DNA of 64,000 nt. Origin: [Leptolyngbya] sp. PCC 7376. GTDB lineage: Bacteria; Cyanobacteriota; Cyanobacteriia; Cyanobacteriales; MRBY01. Within the stretch, counting starts at the first letter, position 1. The number at the start of each line of letters is the position of its first letter. The position numbers were made by a program, and so were the translations under genes. Where the stretch lies: contig NC_019683.1 of NCBI RefSeq assembly GCF_000316605.1, positions 1,720,036 to 1,784,035 on the forward strand, given 5' to 3'. Below, piece after piece: positions 43,679 to 53,227 of the stretch. The notes beneath the pieces are model-generated. The model searched no databases. It was not told where the DNA came from and was given only the letters and a program-made list of their open reading frames with translations.

Positions 43679-44191
43679 CTATGGGGCTGAATTTTTGAGC
43701 ATTGCGAAACCGCATGCAAGGCCTGAAGGTACAAACACAAGTCCTAAAACTAAAGGAACCCAGGTCCCAAAATTCACCCCTGGTTTGAGAACGGCAGAGC
43801 TGGGCTCGGTGGGTTTGTAATAAATTTTGATGCTGTTGCCAATTGGATATTTTGCTTTCTCGGCGATCGCCTCACTCCTCTCCCGGAACTGTTTACTGGC
43901 TGTGCTGCCATCCCCTAAGGAGTAGTGATCGCTAGTGTAGGGAGTGCCTTCGACGGTGTAACCATAGCTAATCATGATGTGGTGGGTTGTCACATTATTT
44001 TTGCCACGGCTTTCGCGAATAATCTGCACTGCGTTAATTTTCCCCTCAGTCACAGGCCAGCTTTTTGATGCGAAAGCCTCTTGCAGAAAGCTCACACCAA
44101 AGACCACCATCGCAGCGCCACCTATCGTGATCAGACCGCAGAAGCCTAAACCTAACCAATATTGCCAAGGCTGTATCGTTTGTTGTGACAT
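43679..44191 (-). CDS. DUF3592-family membrane protein
   Basis: A 170-residue protein with two membrane helices, one near the N-terminus (LGLGFCGLITIGGAAMVVFGV) and one near the C-terminus (WVPLVLGLVFVPSGLACGFAM), around a soluble beta-rich domain of the DUF3592 type: SWPVTEGKINAVQI, ISYGYTVEGTPYTSDHY, and NSIKIYYKPTEPSSAVLKPG. The function of this widespread family is unknown. It lies just upstream of the GNAT gene. Confidence 0.85.
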   Translation of the reverse strand: MSQQTIQPWQYWLGLGFCGLITIGGAAMVVFGVSFLQEAFASKSWPVTEGKINAVQIIRESRGKNNVTTHHIMISYGYTVEGTPYTSDHYSLGDGSTASKQFRERSEAIAEKAKYPIGNSIKIYYKPTEPSSAVLKPGVNFGTWVPLVLGLVFVPSGLACGFAMLKNSAP

Positions 44192-44355
44192 TATTATTCC
44201 GAGAGGGATTATTAAGATTTTGCGTTGAAATATTTATTCAGTTCTACACTGATACTTACTGAAAATTAAACTAAATCGCTTAAGTTAAAGTTATCAAACA
44301 AACATTAAATTAAGAGTGCAGCACTAGATGAATTCATTGGTATTGAGGTAATACA

Positions 44356-44913
44356 GTGAAGATTATTAATATTGAGCAGATGGACGATGTTGTTGTTAAA
44401 GCTGCTAACTCATCAGAATCTTTCCACACTTTAGAATATCAAAAAAAACTATATCGACGCATTTCAAGCTTTGATATTACCCATCGTGATTTTGCTTTGA
44501 AATCAGCGAAAGATGCTTATTTGAAAAATAAAGCTTTAGTAGATATTTTGCTGGTTGACGAAGTTCAATGTTGGGGGATTTGGCAGGAGGATGACACTTT
44601 GATCCGGGTTACTGTTGAAGACCAACCGTCAATTATTGAAAAGATTGATCTAAAGAAACTCGTTGCAAAAATGAGAGATATTGGTGGTATCGAAATTGGC
44701 GATCGCCGCTATAAATTACAAGTCTATCCTCGTTGCTTTGTTGGTCAAGAAGCTGTTGATTGGTTTATCGAAAAGCTTGATATAGAAAGATCTGAAGCTG
44801 TCGAATTAGGACAAAGACTAATCGAAGAAAAAATCATCCATCATGTCGCAGATGGACATCAATTTGAAGATGAATATTTGTTTTATCGTTTCTACTGGGA
44901 TGAACAGAAATAA
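44356..44913 (+). CDS. DEP-domain protein
   Basis: A 185-residue protein starting at GTG 44356 with GAGGT 7 bases upstream. The C-terminal third (residues ~107-180) is a DEP domain: IGDRRYKLQVYPRCFVGQEA then VDWFIEKLDIER, ELGQRLIEEKIIHHV and LFYRFYWDE. DEP domains mediate membrane or receptor association, mostly in eukaryotic signalling, and occur in cyanobacteria fused to other modules. Here the N-terminal half (HTLEYQKKLYRRISSFD) is of unknown type, with no enzyme signature. It stands alone on the plus strand. Confidence 0.8.
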   Translation: MKIINIEQMDDVVVKAANSSESFHTLEYQKKLYRRISSFDITHRDFALKSAKDAYLKNKALVDILLVDEVQCWGIWQEDDTLIRVTVEDQPSIIEKIDLKKLVAKMRDIGGIEIGDRRYKLQVYPRCFVGQEAVDWFIEKLDIERSEAVELGQRLIEEKIIHHVADGHQFEDEYLFYRFYWDEQK

Positions 44914-44932
44914 AAGTATTTGTAATGGAGAC

Positions 44933-45307
44933 TTATTCAAGAATTAACTTAGCTTTGAGTGGTGGCTTCTGCCAAAACCAAGCCATCCAATCTCCATAAG
45001 AAACACCTTTTTGTTTTGTCTCAGACCAAATATTAGCTTCTAATGAATGCTTCTCGAAAAATCCACGCTTTACAAACTGAAGCTTGCCAGACCATAAAAT
45101 TGTGTCATATCTATTATAAATTGTGAGTGTTTGCCCATTCTGTAAAAAGATTAATTGATGGTTGTTGACATCATAAAAAGTAAAAGCAATTGAACCTTCC
45201 CAACCTTGCTCCCAATATGCTTCTAATTGACCCTTTAGCTCAGTCATAAATGTTGATTTCAAATTCTTATATTGCTCTATTAGTGAAAAATATAAGGGCA
45301 TGACCAC
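44933..45307 (-). CDS. hypothetical protein, 124 aa, overlapping the upstream membrane protein gene
   Basis: A 124-residue aromatic-rich protein (LEAYWEQGWEGSIAFTFYDVN, LQFVKRGFFEK, DWMAWFWQKPPLK). The frame begins at 45307, overlapping the upstream gene by 28 bp; starts at 45301 (MPLYF) or 45247 (MTELKG) are also possible, the latter avoiding overlap. No family recognised. The overlap and shared AT-rich composition suggest translation coupled to the membrane protein upstream. Confidence 0.55.
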   Translation of the reverse strand: MVMPLYFSLIEQYKNLKSTFMTELKGQLEAYWEQGWEGSIAFTFYDVNNHQLIFLQNGQTLTIYNRYDTILWSGKLQFVKRGFFEKHSLEANIWSETKQKGVSYGDWMAWFWQKPPLKAKLILE

Positions 45308-46179
45308 TCTGCTTGATCTGGATATTTCAGCAATTCCACACTATCTACATTCAAAACAAAGGTTTCAAGATGATTTTCTAAATTATTTTTCACAAAAATG
45401 AGGTCCTGACCTTCAGTCTCAAGCCAACATAACTTAGAAAAATCAATATTTTGACTGTCAAAATAATTCTGCTTCTCATCTGTCAAATAAACTTCAACAG
45501 GCTTCATGCCACTTCCATCAGAAAAATCAGAATGAGGCAAAGAATAGCTTTGGTAAAATGCGACTCCCCAAATATTCAAATAATTAATAAAGAGTAAATT
45601 GGAAACTATTATAGAAAATATATTGATGATGTAATATTTTGACTTTTTATAAATACAAGTATAAGCGGTCACTCCTATCGGTGAAACTAACAAAAGAGTA
45701 CTTAAGGAGTTGAGATAGTAATCTTGACTCACCTTTGTCATAAGTTGACTATACTTAGCGAGAATTGAGAAAACAATGATCATATAAACGTTTAAAAAGA
45801 AAACATTGTTTTCATTCCAAGAAGTCATAGCTCTACTTAAGACACGTCTTTTTCTAATAAAAAAACAAGCGGCATTTCTTAATTTGTGTTTAATTGTTGA
45901 ATTCCTACGTCTTCTGTGTTTCTTTATTTTTGGGAGGGAGATGCTCCAAACATACAAAATATAAACAGCGAAATATGGAATCAAATGATATAGAGTAAAA
46001 AATAGAGTCCATAATCCGACAGTAAAGTATTTTGCAGCAAAGATATTATAGGAATGATAATTAAATCCCCTTAAATATGCATGAAATACAAAATATCCCA
46101 AAAAATAAGTGCTAATCAAAAAAGTCATGAGTCTTTTATTGATAGCATTACTTAATAAGCTTTCGATCGTTTCCAACAT
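45280..46179 (-). CDS. hypothetical multi-pass membrane protein, 299 aa
   Basis: A 299-residue protein with about five hydrophobic segments (LMTFLISTYFLGYFVFHAYL, VGLWTLFFTLYHLIPYFAVYIL, FFLNVYMIIVFSILA, LLLVSPIGVTAYTCIY, NIFSIIVSNLLFINYL), a basic cytoplasmic loop (KIKKHRRRRNSTIKHK) and a 100-residue soluble C-terminal domain (KPVEVYLTDEKQNYF, KLCWLETEGQDLIFVKN). No family recognised. It is more AT-rich than its neighbours, pointing to horizontal origin. It overlaps the next gene by 28 bp. Confidence 0.65.
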   Translation of the reverse strand: MLETIESLLSNAINKRLMTFLISTYFLGYFVFHAYLRGFNYHSYNIFAAKYFTVGLWTLFFTLYHLIPYFAVYILYVWSISLPKIKKHRRRRNSTIKHKLRNAACFFIRKRRVLSRAMTSWNENNVFFLNVYMIIVFSILAKYSQLMTKVSQDYYLNSLSTLLLVSPIGVTAYTCIYKKSKYYIINIFSIIVSNLLFINYLNIWGVAFYQSYSLPHSDFSDGSGMKPVEVYLTDEKQNYFDSQNIDFSKLCWLETEGQDLIFVKNNLENHLETFVLNVDSVELLKYPDQAEWSCPYIFH

Positions 46180-46258
46180 GTTATGGCTTGAAACTCATTT
46201 AATAGAGGATTTTTCTAAGCTACATAATTTTTAGGCAACTAAAATCAGTGAATATGCT

Positions 46259-48553
46259 TTATGCCTGTAGACGACGAGCGATCGCCTGACTCCAGTTTTC
46301 AGTCATTGCATCAACGGCAACATCAATGAGTTTGGTACCACCAGAATTAATCATGAGGGAACCAGAATCTGTTACTTCACCAATTTGTTTGAAGTTATCA
46401 GCAATGCTTGCATTGAGTTTGGCTTCAAAAGCTGCTTGGTTTGCCGCAGAAACCGAGACCAAAATCTGACCGCAAGTTTCACCGAATAATGTGGTGTCTA
46501 GGCGATCGCCCCCAGCTTCAATACTCACAGTTGCTCCTAAACCTTGACCAATACAAGATTCGGTGATCGCCACAGCAAAACCACCTTCCGCCAGATCATG
46601 GGCAGAACTGAGTAAGCCTTCAGCCACGCCATCACGCACAATTTTTTGAACGGCTTTTTCTAGCTCAAAATCAACTTGGGGGGGAATACCTGCCACGGTG
46701 TCATGGATGGTATTGAGGTATTCAGAACCACCGAGGGTAACCGCCGCTTTTGTGCCGAGGAGATAGATTTTGTCGCCAGAGCTTTGAAAGGCTAAGCCAC
46801 AAATTTTATTGATATGCTCAACGCGGCCCACCATACCGATTACAGGGGTTGGATAAATGGGGGTGGGCTTGCCGTCACTATCGAGGGTTTCGTTGTAGAG
46901 GGATACATTACCGCCAGTAACCGGAGTATCCAACGCGCGACAAGCCTCAGAAATGCCCTTACAGGAATTTGCCAGTTGCCAATAGCCAATGGGTTTTTCA
47001 GGGCTACCAAAGTTGAGATTATTGGTAATCGCCAACGGTTCTGCACCGACACAGCTCAGATTACGGGCCGCCTCTGCCACTGCCGCTTTTGCTCCTTCCA
47101 AAGGATTGAGATAGACATAGCGGGGATTGCAATCGGTACAAGCCGCCACGCCAATGGTCGAGGCATCAGGTTTGCCGTTGACAGGACGTACGCGCACGAC
47201 CGCCGCATCAGCACCACCGGGGAACATTACCGTATTGTTTTGTACCTGGTGATCATATTGGCGATAGACCCATTTTTTGGAGGCGATCGTGGGCACATCC
47301 AACAGGGTTAACAACACATCATTCCAGGATTTGCCGTCGATACCATTAGCATCACAAGTTGATAAAGAATCAACGCTCCAGGCCGCTGCTTTTTGCGCAT
47401 ATTCAGGCGGTTCGGCCATTAATTCACGATGATAAATAGGGGTATCATCCGATAGAGCTCGTGCGGGAATTTCTGCGGCCACTTCCCCTTGGAACATGAT
47501 GCGCACAATGGGTTCTTCGATAACTTCCCCCGCCACAACAGCTTTCAAACCCCAACGATGGAAAATGTCGATCAGTTCCTGTTCACGGCCTTTATGCGCC
47601 ACAAATAACATCCGTTCTTGGGATTCCGACAAGAGGTATTCGTAGGGAACCATGCCTGTTTCCCGCACCGGAATTTTATCGAGATCCAGTAACACACCCA
47701 CATCACCTTTTTCGGCCATCTCCGCTGTGGAACAGGTTAAACCCGCTGCCCCCATATCCTGAGCTGCGGCTACTGCCCCCGTCTTAAACGCTTCCAAACA
47801 AGCCTCAATCAAAGATTTTTCCGTAAAAGGATCACCAACTTGCACTGCCGGGCGATCGTCCATGGAATCATCGGTTAGTTCGGCACTGGCAAAACTTGCA
47901 CCACCCATGCCATCACGACCAGTGGTAGAACCTACGTAAAGCACCGGATTACCAATACCATAGGCACCTGCTTTAATGATTTCCTCGGTTTCCATCAAAC
48001 CCATCGCCATGGCATTCACGAGAGGATTACCAGAATAAGCCTTATCAAAATAGACTTCACCACCAACCGTCGGCACACCAACGCAATTGCCGTAGTGAGA
48101 AATTCCTTCTACTACCCCTTCAAAAATACGGCGAGTTTGGGGATTATCGAGGTTGCCGAAACGCAAAGAATTGAGGACGGCAATGGGACGCGCACCCATC
48201 GTGAAAATATCGCGGAGGATACCGCCAACCCCAGTGGCAGCACCTTGGAAAGGCTCAATAGCCGACGGGTGATTATGGGATTCAATCTTAAAGGCGAGGT
48301 GCAAACCATCACCCATATCGACCACACCAGCATTTTCACCGGGGCCAACTAAAACCCGTTCTCCTTCCGTCGGGAACCCAGAAAGCAGTGGCCGAGAATT
48401 CTTATAACAACAGTGCTCAGACCACATCACCCCAAACATTCCTAACTCAGCACGATTAGGATGGCGACCCAGACGACTCACAATCTCATCGTATTCTTTG
48501 GGCTTAAGTCCTTCGGATGCAATTTCTTCGGGAGTGAAGGGACAAGTAGTCAT
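46259..48553 (-). CDS. purL: phosphoribosylformylglycinamidine synthase subunit PurL
   Basis: A 764-residue enzyme of purine biosynthesis: ATP-dependent amidation of FGAR to FGAM, taking ammonia from PurQ with help from PurS. Family hallmarks: [37 protein letters not shown] (catalytic His, nucleotide binding), [24 protein letters not shown], a second AIRS-like half ([27 protein letters not shown]), and [14 protein letters not shown]. Length is that of the small bacterial PurL. purQ and purS are not adjacent. Its upstream region has been disturbed by IS insertions (48760 onward). Confidence 0.97.
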   Translation of the reverse strand: MTTCPFTPEEIASEGLKPKEYDEIVSRLGRHPNRAELGMFGVMWSEHCCYKNSRPLLSGFPTEGERVLVGPGENAGVVDMGDGLHLAFKIESHNHPSAIEPFQGAATGVGGILRDIFTMGARPIAVLNSLRFGNLDNPQTRRIFEGVVEGISHYGNCVGVPTVGGEVYFDKAYSGNPLVNAMAMGLMETEEIIKAGAYGIGNPVLYVGSTTGRDGMGGASFASAELTDDSMDDRPAVQVGDPFTEKSLIEACLEAFKTGAVAAAQDMGAAGLTCSTAEMAEKGDVGVLLDLDKIPVRETGMVPYEYLLSESQERMLFVAHKGREQELIDIFHRWGLKAVVAGEVIEEPIVRIMFQGEVAAEIPARALSDDTPIYHRELMAEPPEYAQKAAAWSVDSLSTCDANGIDGKSWNDVLLTLLDVPTIASKKWVYRQYDHQVQNNTVMFPGGADAAVVRVRPVNGKPDASTIGVAACTDCNPRYVYLNPLEGAKAAVAEAARNLSCVGAEPLAITNNLNFGSPEKPIGYWQLANSCKGISEACRALDTPVTGGNVSLYNETLDSDGKPTPIYPTPVIGMVGRVEHINKICGLAFQSSGDKIYLLGTKAAVTLGGSEYLNTIHDTVAGIPPQVDFELEKAVQKIVRDGVAEGLLSSAHDLAEGGFAVAITESCIGQGLGATVSIEAGGDRLDTTLFGETCGQILVSVSAANQAAFEAKLNASIADNFKQIGEVTDSGSLMINSGGTKLIDVAVDAMTENWSQAIARRLQA

Positions 48554-48558
48554 ACGCT

Positions 48559-48759
48559 TTACGTCAAATTTGTCTGTAACAGCGTTATTGTAAATCTTAA
48601 AGAAACCAAATCGGCTTGAAATTTTGCAGCATCACTTGACTCAGCTATTTGTCGTTTAGGTAAAAGACGGATTTTTTCTTCAATGATCACTATTTGTGAC
48701 CAATTTAGAAGAGCAGAATATTTGGATTTACCTTCACATATGATTTCTATTGACAGTAA
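48559..48759 (-). pseudogene. possible 3' remnant of a gene cut by the IS5-family fragment
   Basis: The minus strand has an open frame to a stop at 48559 with normal-looking residues ([38 protein letters not shown]), but its 5' part lies inside the IS5 remnant that begins at 48760. It may be the tail of a disrupted gene or plain intergenic DNA in front of purL. No family recognised. Confidence 0.25.
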
Positions 48760-48933
48760 GAGGATGTTTGAAAAGTAGAAGTCTAGGCTAAACGTCGGAG
48801 AAGTAAGCGGATAGAAGCTATATAAATCCATGCCTCTGTACTCTCAGTGGAACATTCATAATCTCGACTCAAACGACGACACCAATAAAACCAGCCAAAG
48901 GTTCTCTCTACCACCCATCGTCTTGGTAAAGGA
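48760..48933 (-). mobile_element. IS5-family right-end remnant
   Basis: 174 bp, inverted relative to 39000-39173, match the right end of the IS5-family element with two differences that I can see. It starts with GAGGATGTTTGAAAAG and ends abruptly at GGTAAAGGA, where the IS982 element begins. The rest of the IS5 copy is absent on the far side of IS982, so a deletion accompanied or followed the insertion. Confidence 0.88.
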
Positions 48934-49887
48934 ACGTGAGTTCGGGATAAGAGAAGAAAAGGAGAAAGTGCATATTGTGGAAGTTAATAAGCAGTCCACC
49001 ACCTTCTCCCATGACCAGTCTATAACCTTTGTTTTGTGCCGTTGATGATTTCTGCCAAGTCTTTGAACCTCAATGGCAACAACAGCTGCTGGCCTCGAAA
49101 CAACGGCGGCGACGTCGCCCTAGAAGCCTTAGTCTCAGCGAGATAATGACGATATTGATTGCATTTCATCAATCTCACTATCGTAACTTCAAGTATTTCT
49201 ATCTCATCAATGTGCGTCATCACTGGCGAAGAGCCTTTCCCAGAGCAGTGAGTGACCAACGTTTTGTGGAGTGGATGCCTTCGACGTTAGTACCTCTATG
49301 TGTCTACCTACAGCACTGTTATGGTTCATGCACAGGTATCAGCTTTATTGATGCCACCAGTATCAAAGTTTGTCAAAATCGCCGCATCTCTCAACATCGC
49401 GTTTTTGATGGTCATGCCGCTCGAGGTAAAACCTCTGTGGGTTGGTTCTTTGGCTTCAAACTACATCTGGTTATCAATGACCATGGCGAATTACTCAATG
49501 TTAAAATCACGCCTGGCAACACCAATGATAGAAAGCCGGTAGTGGAGCTTTTGAAAGGGTTATCGGGAAAAGTCTTTGCTGATAAAAGTTACGTCTCTCA
49601 ACCTCTGGCACAGTATTTACAAGAAGAATATGATGAGAGGCTTCTAGCTAAGCCTCGTCGCAATATGAAGAATCACCTGATGCTTTGGCGTGACAAAGTT
49701 TTGGCCCGCAAGCGAGCTTTGATTGAGACAGTCATTGACCAACTGAAGAATATTTCTCAGATTGAGCATTCCCGCCACCGCAGTCCTGCCAACTTTTGTG
49801 TCAATCTACTTTGCGGTCTCATTGCCTATTGTCATCAGCCCAATAAACCTTCTCTAAAACTCTTTATTCCTTATCCCGAACTCACGT
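48934..49887 (+). mobile_element. IS982-family insertion sequence
   Basis: 954 bp bounded by inverted repeats: ACGTGAGTTCGGGATAAG at the left and the complement of CTTATCCCGAACTCACGT at the right. The left flank is IS5 remnant and the right flank is a truncated thioredoxin-family gene, so no target duplication is expected or seen. A second, degraded left end is at 20848. Confidence 0.9.
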
Positions 49888-49901
49888 TATTTAGTAGATG
49901 A
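49011..49901 (+). pseudogene. IS982 transposase with early nonsense codon
   Basis: From the ATG at 49011 the frame reads M-T-S-L then TAA (49023-49025) and continues in frame [17 protein letters not shown]. The remnant at 20925 has GAA at the corresponding codon (M-I-S-L-E-S-L), so the TAA is a mutation. The remainder is intact, with [36 protein letters not shown] and VFADKSYVS supplying the DDE-type core. A TTG at 49029 could restart translation and give a 290-residue protein. The frame runs through the right end into flanking DNA, stopping at 49901. Confidence 0.8.
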
Positions 49902-50126
49902 AGATCAATCAGTTGGTAAAGCTTATGGTGCTGTATGTACACTGGATTTCTTTGGTTTTAATGCTCAAGGAGAACTCAATATCATGGTCGTTTAGATGAT
50001 GTTCACATGGGCAAGGCTACTCACAGAAAAACTGAACTTTTAAATGCAATGCGTCAGGTGGGCACGACAGGCAAAGGGCCTCAAGAACAAATCCCCAGCA
50101 TGGTATGTTCTATTAAATGGCGTTAA
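49888..50126 (+). pseudogene. thioredoxin/AhpC-like family protein, 3' fragment with frameshift
   Basis: Directly after the IS982 end the sequence encodes [21 protein letters not shown] then GFNAQGEL. After a one-base shift near 49985 it continues RLDDVHMGKATHRKTELLNA and ends PSMVCSIKWR at 50126. This is the C-terminal half of the cyanobacterial thioredoxin-family peroxiredoxin-like proteins (AYGAVCTPDFFGF, RGRLDD, IPSMGCSIKW). The N-terminal half with the active-site cysteine is gone, removed at the IS982 junction. Confidence 0.88.
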
Positions 50127-50156
50127 TCTCCAATAAAGAATCACGACTTTCAGTGA

Positions 50157-50190
50157 CAGGCTAACTTAAATATAAATGTTAGTTAGCCTG
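50157..50190 (+). terminator. hairpin after the thioredoxin-family pseudogene
   Basis: CAGGCTAACT (50157-50166) and AGTTAGCCTG (50181-50190) form a perfect 10-bp stem with a 14-base loop, 30 bases after the stop. Followed by AATATTTATC rather than a U-run. Probably the former terminator of the broken gene. Confidence 0.5.
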
Positions 50191-50318
50191 AATATTTATC
50201 TATTTGCCAACAGCAAGAAAAGGATTTTTTTTCTAGATTGAGTTTTGAGCATTTACTTCTTGCATTCTTTTCTAAGTATTCAAGTCACTGCAATCCCTCT
50301 TAAAAAAGTCCTCTATCG

Positions 50319-53132
50319 TCAGGATATCAAACTATTAATAAATTGATTTTTAACTTGTTTTGCATTCAGCGGTTTAGAGAAAAGGAAACCTTGTCCAAAC
50401 TGACATCCCAAGATGGATAAATGATGCATTTGATCAGTTGTTTCTACACCTTCAGCAACAACATCTAGACCAAATGTATGAGCGAGACTAATAATTGCTC
50501 GGACAACTTCCATATCGCTCTTTGTTTTTTTCATTTTCATAACGAAAGAACGATCGATTTTCAAAGTGTCAACTGGGAAATTTTGAAGATATCTGAGCGA
50601 AGAGTAACCAGTACCAAAATCGTCAATACTTAACTTTATCCCACGTCTTTTTAGCTGATGTAAAAAGGTCACGCTATGACTCTCCATCAGCATACTTTCT
50701 GTCAGTTCAAGTTTCAGACTATCAGCAACTTGAAATGTAGATAAGATTTGATCAATTCTTTGTAAGAAATCTGGATGTTGTAGTTGATCTCTCGCTAAAT
50801 TGACACTGACTTCAATAGACTGAAACTCGGAATTCTGCGATCGCCAATATTGTAGATCTCGACAAGCCTGCTCCATAACCCAGCTGCCCAGCTCTACAAT
50901 CAGTCCAGACTCCTCCGCCACAGGAATAAATTGACCAGGCGAAATTACCGTGCCATCGGATTTTTGCCATCGCACGAGTGCTTCAAAACCAGAAATCGTT
51001 TGAGTTTTCAAATCTACAATGGGTTGGTAGTTAAGGAAAAATTCCTGTTGCTCTAGTGCCTGACGAATTTGGCTTTCAAGCTCCAGACGCTGAAGCGTTT
51101 GGTCATACATTCCCTCATGGAATATGGCATACTCACCAGCTCGACTTTTTTTCATCTGATACATTGCGATATCTGCATCACGCAGGACATCCTTTGCACT
51201 TGCATAATGTGGCGAACAAAATGCAATCCCGATACTTGCTCCCACCGATACTTGGTGTGTCCCAACTTCAAACAAAGGCACCAATGCCGACAAAATACGC
51301 TCGACAATCGTAATCACTTCTTGGCGATCGCCAATATTATCGAGCAGCACAGCGAACTCATCCCCACCAAGCCGAGCAATCGTATCCTCTTCCCGCAGAT
51401 GATGACGTAGCCGTTGCGCGAACTGAATCAATAGCTCATCGCCGATATTGTGTCCCAAACTGTCGTTCACCATCTTGAATCGATCAAGATCTAAAAAGAG
51501 CACCGCAAATACATAATCTGGATACCGACGCAGTCGCCGGAGAGCACGATCAATGACCTCAATCAAAAAACATCGATTTGCTAATCCCGTTAGATGATCA
51601 TGCAGCGCTTCATAAGCCAACTGTTCCTCAGCCTTTTTGCGGTCAGTAACATCCACAATTTGCGCAATAAGATGAGATGGCTTCTTTTCAGTCCCAAAAT
51701 CATTGATCAACACTAAATTAAGTACTACAAATAGAGGACCTCTAGTCTGACTTTGACAACGGACTTCACATTGTTTCGATGTTTGTTGGCTATCAGATAA
51801 ATCTTGAATTAAGGCTCTTACAATTTCTAAATCTCCAGGCTCGATAAAATCAGACCATGTTTTTAACAAAAGCTTTTTTTCCGGTAAGTCCAGCAGCTCA
51901 CACAGCGATTGATTAACCATTAGAAACGTTTCATCCACACTGATCAAAGCCATCCCAATCGGTGCCAGTTGAAATGTTTGGCGAAATTGGATTTCACTTT
52001 TTAGCAACGATTGAGTCGTAGCTTGGTGTTTAGCAACTTCCTGTTGTAATGCCTGATTGGTTATCTCCAACTGACTTGTCCGCTCTTTTACCCTGGACTC
52101 TAACTCTTCGAAAGCTTTTTTCAGTTGAATGACCATATTTTGGAAAGCATTGGTGAGCTGACCCAATTCATTCCCAGGATTAGCAGGGGTTAATTGTGGA
52201 ATATGACCAGCTTTAAACTCTTCTACCCCTTGGTGCAAATTTTGGAGAGGAGTGACGATATCTCTCTGGCTAAAACACAGGATGTCAACAATTACCCGAA
52301 AGCTAACGAACAAAACAATGATGGTTAAAGCAATAGGAAGGACTGCAGGTTGAATCGCTTCCGTAACAGGTTGCTCCACAACCGCTGACCAAGGCACTCT
52401 CTGAAGAGATTGATCAATCGACAAAACGAGCTTCTGATTCAGACCCTGTCGAATACTTAAATTGAGGAAACTCAACGAAAACTTTTGCTCAGGCAATGTT
52501 TTACCCAGCCGATGCAACTGGTTCGTAGCCACCACCTGTTGGGCTTCATCCAGAATGTAGACATAGCCTGTTTTGCCTACCTGTTGCTGGATCGCTTGGT
52601 TTTCTAATTCGGTGAGATCCACTTGAATCGCCAAGATCCCCTGGGAGAGACCCAGCTCATCTGTAAACCCAGTCGCTAGTTCAACAGAGAGAGCATTGTC
52701 ATCGAGATTAGCGGGACTGATATAGATCTGATCAATATTTCTTTTGAGGCGGGATTGGACGACAAAAGGGATATTGATAGGCTGGCGTTTACTACGACTG
52801 CTGGAAACAAAGAGATCACCACTATGATTGAGCAATTGTGCTTGCATTAAGTAGCGATTCCGAGATCGCATTTGGCTAAGTAATTTGCTGATATCGCCGT
52901 TGCTGGCTAGGGAGGTGCTAGTCGCCAATAAATCACTTTCCAGTTTCAGGAAAACATCATCAAAGTCATTGGCCGCAGTCAAACTAGCCTGTTCTAAACG
53001 CTGCTGTACCTGCTGAAAGGTAAGCATTAGGCTTAGCGTAACAACACCACCTAAACCGACCAATCCCATCAGGCTTAACCAGAGAACTTTACGAATTAAT
53101 TGGCGGGCAAGGGAAACAGTCATAGTTGGCAA
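50319..53132 (-). CDS. membrane-bound GGDEF-EAL protein with Cache-like sensor, HAMP and PAS domains
   Basis: A 937-residue sensor that can make and/or break down cyclic di-GMP. Layout: membrane helix about 16-36, periplasmic domain 37-265 of dCache type (GYVYILDEAQQVVATNQLHRLGK), second helix 265-287, HAMP about 290-345, coiled coil, PAS about 375-495 (FRQTFQLAPIGMALISVD), GGDEF domain with intact RLGGDEFAVLL (589-593), and EAL domain with intact EAL at 717-719 plus NYQPIVDL, SIDDFGTGYSSL and DTLKIDRSFV. Both active sites look functional. Two periplasmic binding lipoproteins are encoded just upstream on the same strand (95 bp gap), suggesting they supply the signal. Confidence 0.93.
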   Translation of the reverse strand: MPTMTVSLARQLIRKVLWLSLMGLVGLGGVVTLSLMLTFQQVQQRLEQASLTAANDFDDVFLKLESDLLATSTSLASNGDISKLLSQMRSRNRYLMQAQLLNHSGDLFVSSSRSKRQPINIPFVVQSRLKRNIDQIYISPANLDDNALSVELATGFTDELGLSQGILAIQVDLTELENQAIQQQVGKTGYVYILDEAQQVVATNQLHRLGKTLPEQKFSLSFLNLSIRQGLNQKLVLSIDQSLQRVPWSAVVEQPVTEAIQPAVLPIALTIIVLFVSFRVIVDILCFSQRDIVTPLQNLHQGVEEFKAGHIPQLTPANPGNELGQLTNAFQNMVIQLKKAFEELESRVKERTSQLEITNQALQQEVAKHQATTQSLLKSEIQFRQTFQLAPIGMALISVDETFLMVNQSLCELLDLPEKKLLLKTWSDFIEPGDLEIVRALIQDLSDSQQTSKQCEVRCQSQTRGPLFVVLNLVLINDFGTEKKPSHLIAQIVDVTDRKKAEEQLAYEALHDHLTGLANRCFLIEVIDRALRRLRRYPDYVFAVLFLDLDRFKMVNDSLGHNIGDELLIQFAQRLRHHLREEDTIARLGGDEFAVLLDNIGDRQEVITIVERILSALVPLFEVGTHQVSVGASIGIAFCSPHYASAKDVLRDADIAMYQMKKSRAGEYAIFHEGMYDQTLQRLELESQIRQALEQQEFFLNYQPIVDLKTQTISGFEALVRWQKSDGTVISPGQFIPVAEESGLIVELGSWVMEQACRDLQYWRSQNSEFQSIEVSVNLARDQLQHPDFLQRIDQILSTFQVADSLKLELTESMLMESHSVTFLHQLKRRGIKLSIDDFGTGYSSLRYLQNFPVDTLKIDRSFVMKMKKTKSDMEVVRAIISLAHTFGLDVVAEGVETTDQMHHLSILGCQFGQGFLFSKPLNAKQVKNQFINSLIS

Positions 53133-53227
53133 TTAAGCTTGGTATCAGTAACCTTGGGCTGTAGGGAAAACGATCACCTTCTATAGACCAAAGGCTAATC
53201 ACAGTAACAAATATTTGATCTATTTAC

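Noticed and set aside
46814-47311. 165-codon plus-strand frame opposite purL
   Set aside because: Antisense to a strongly conserved enzyme gene, no homology recognised, no ribosome site.
48559-48831. 90-codon minus-strand frame upstream of purL as an intact gene
   Set aside because: Its first 24 codons are IS5-family right-end sequence, so the start is artificial; only the 3' part is listed, as a possible remnant.
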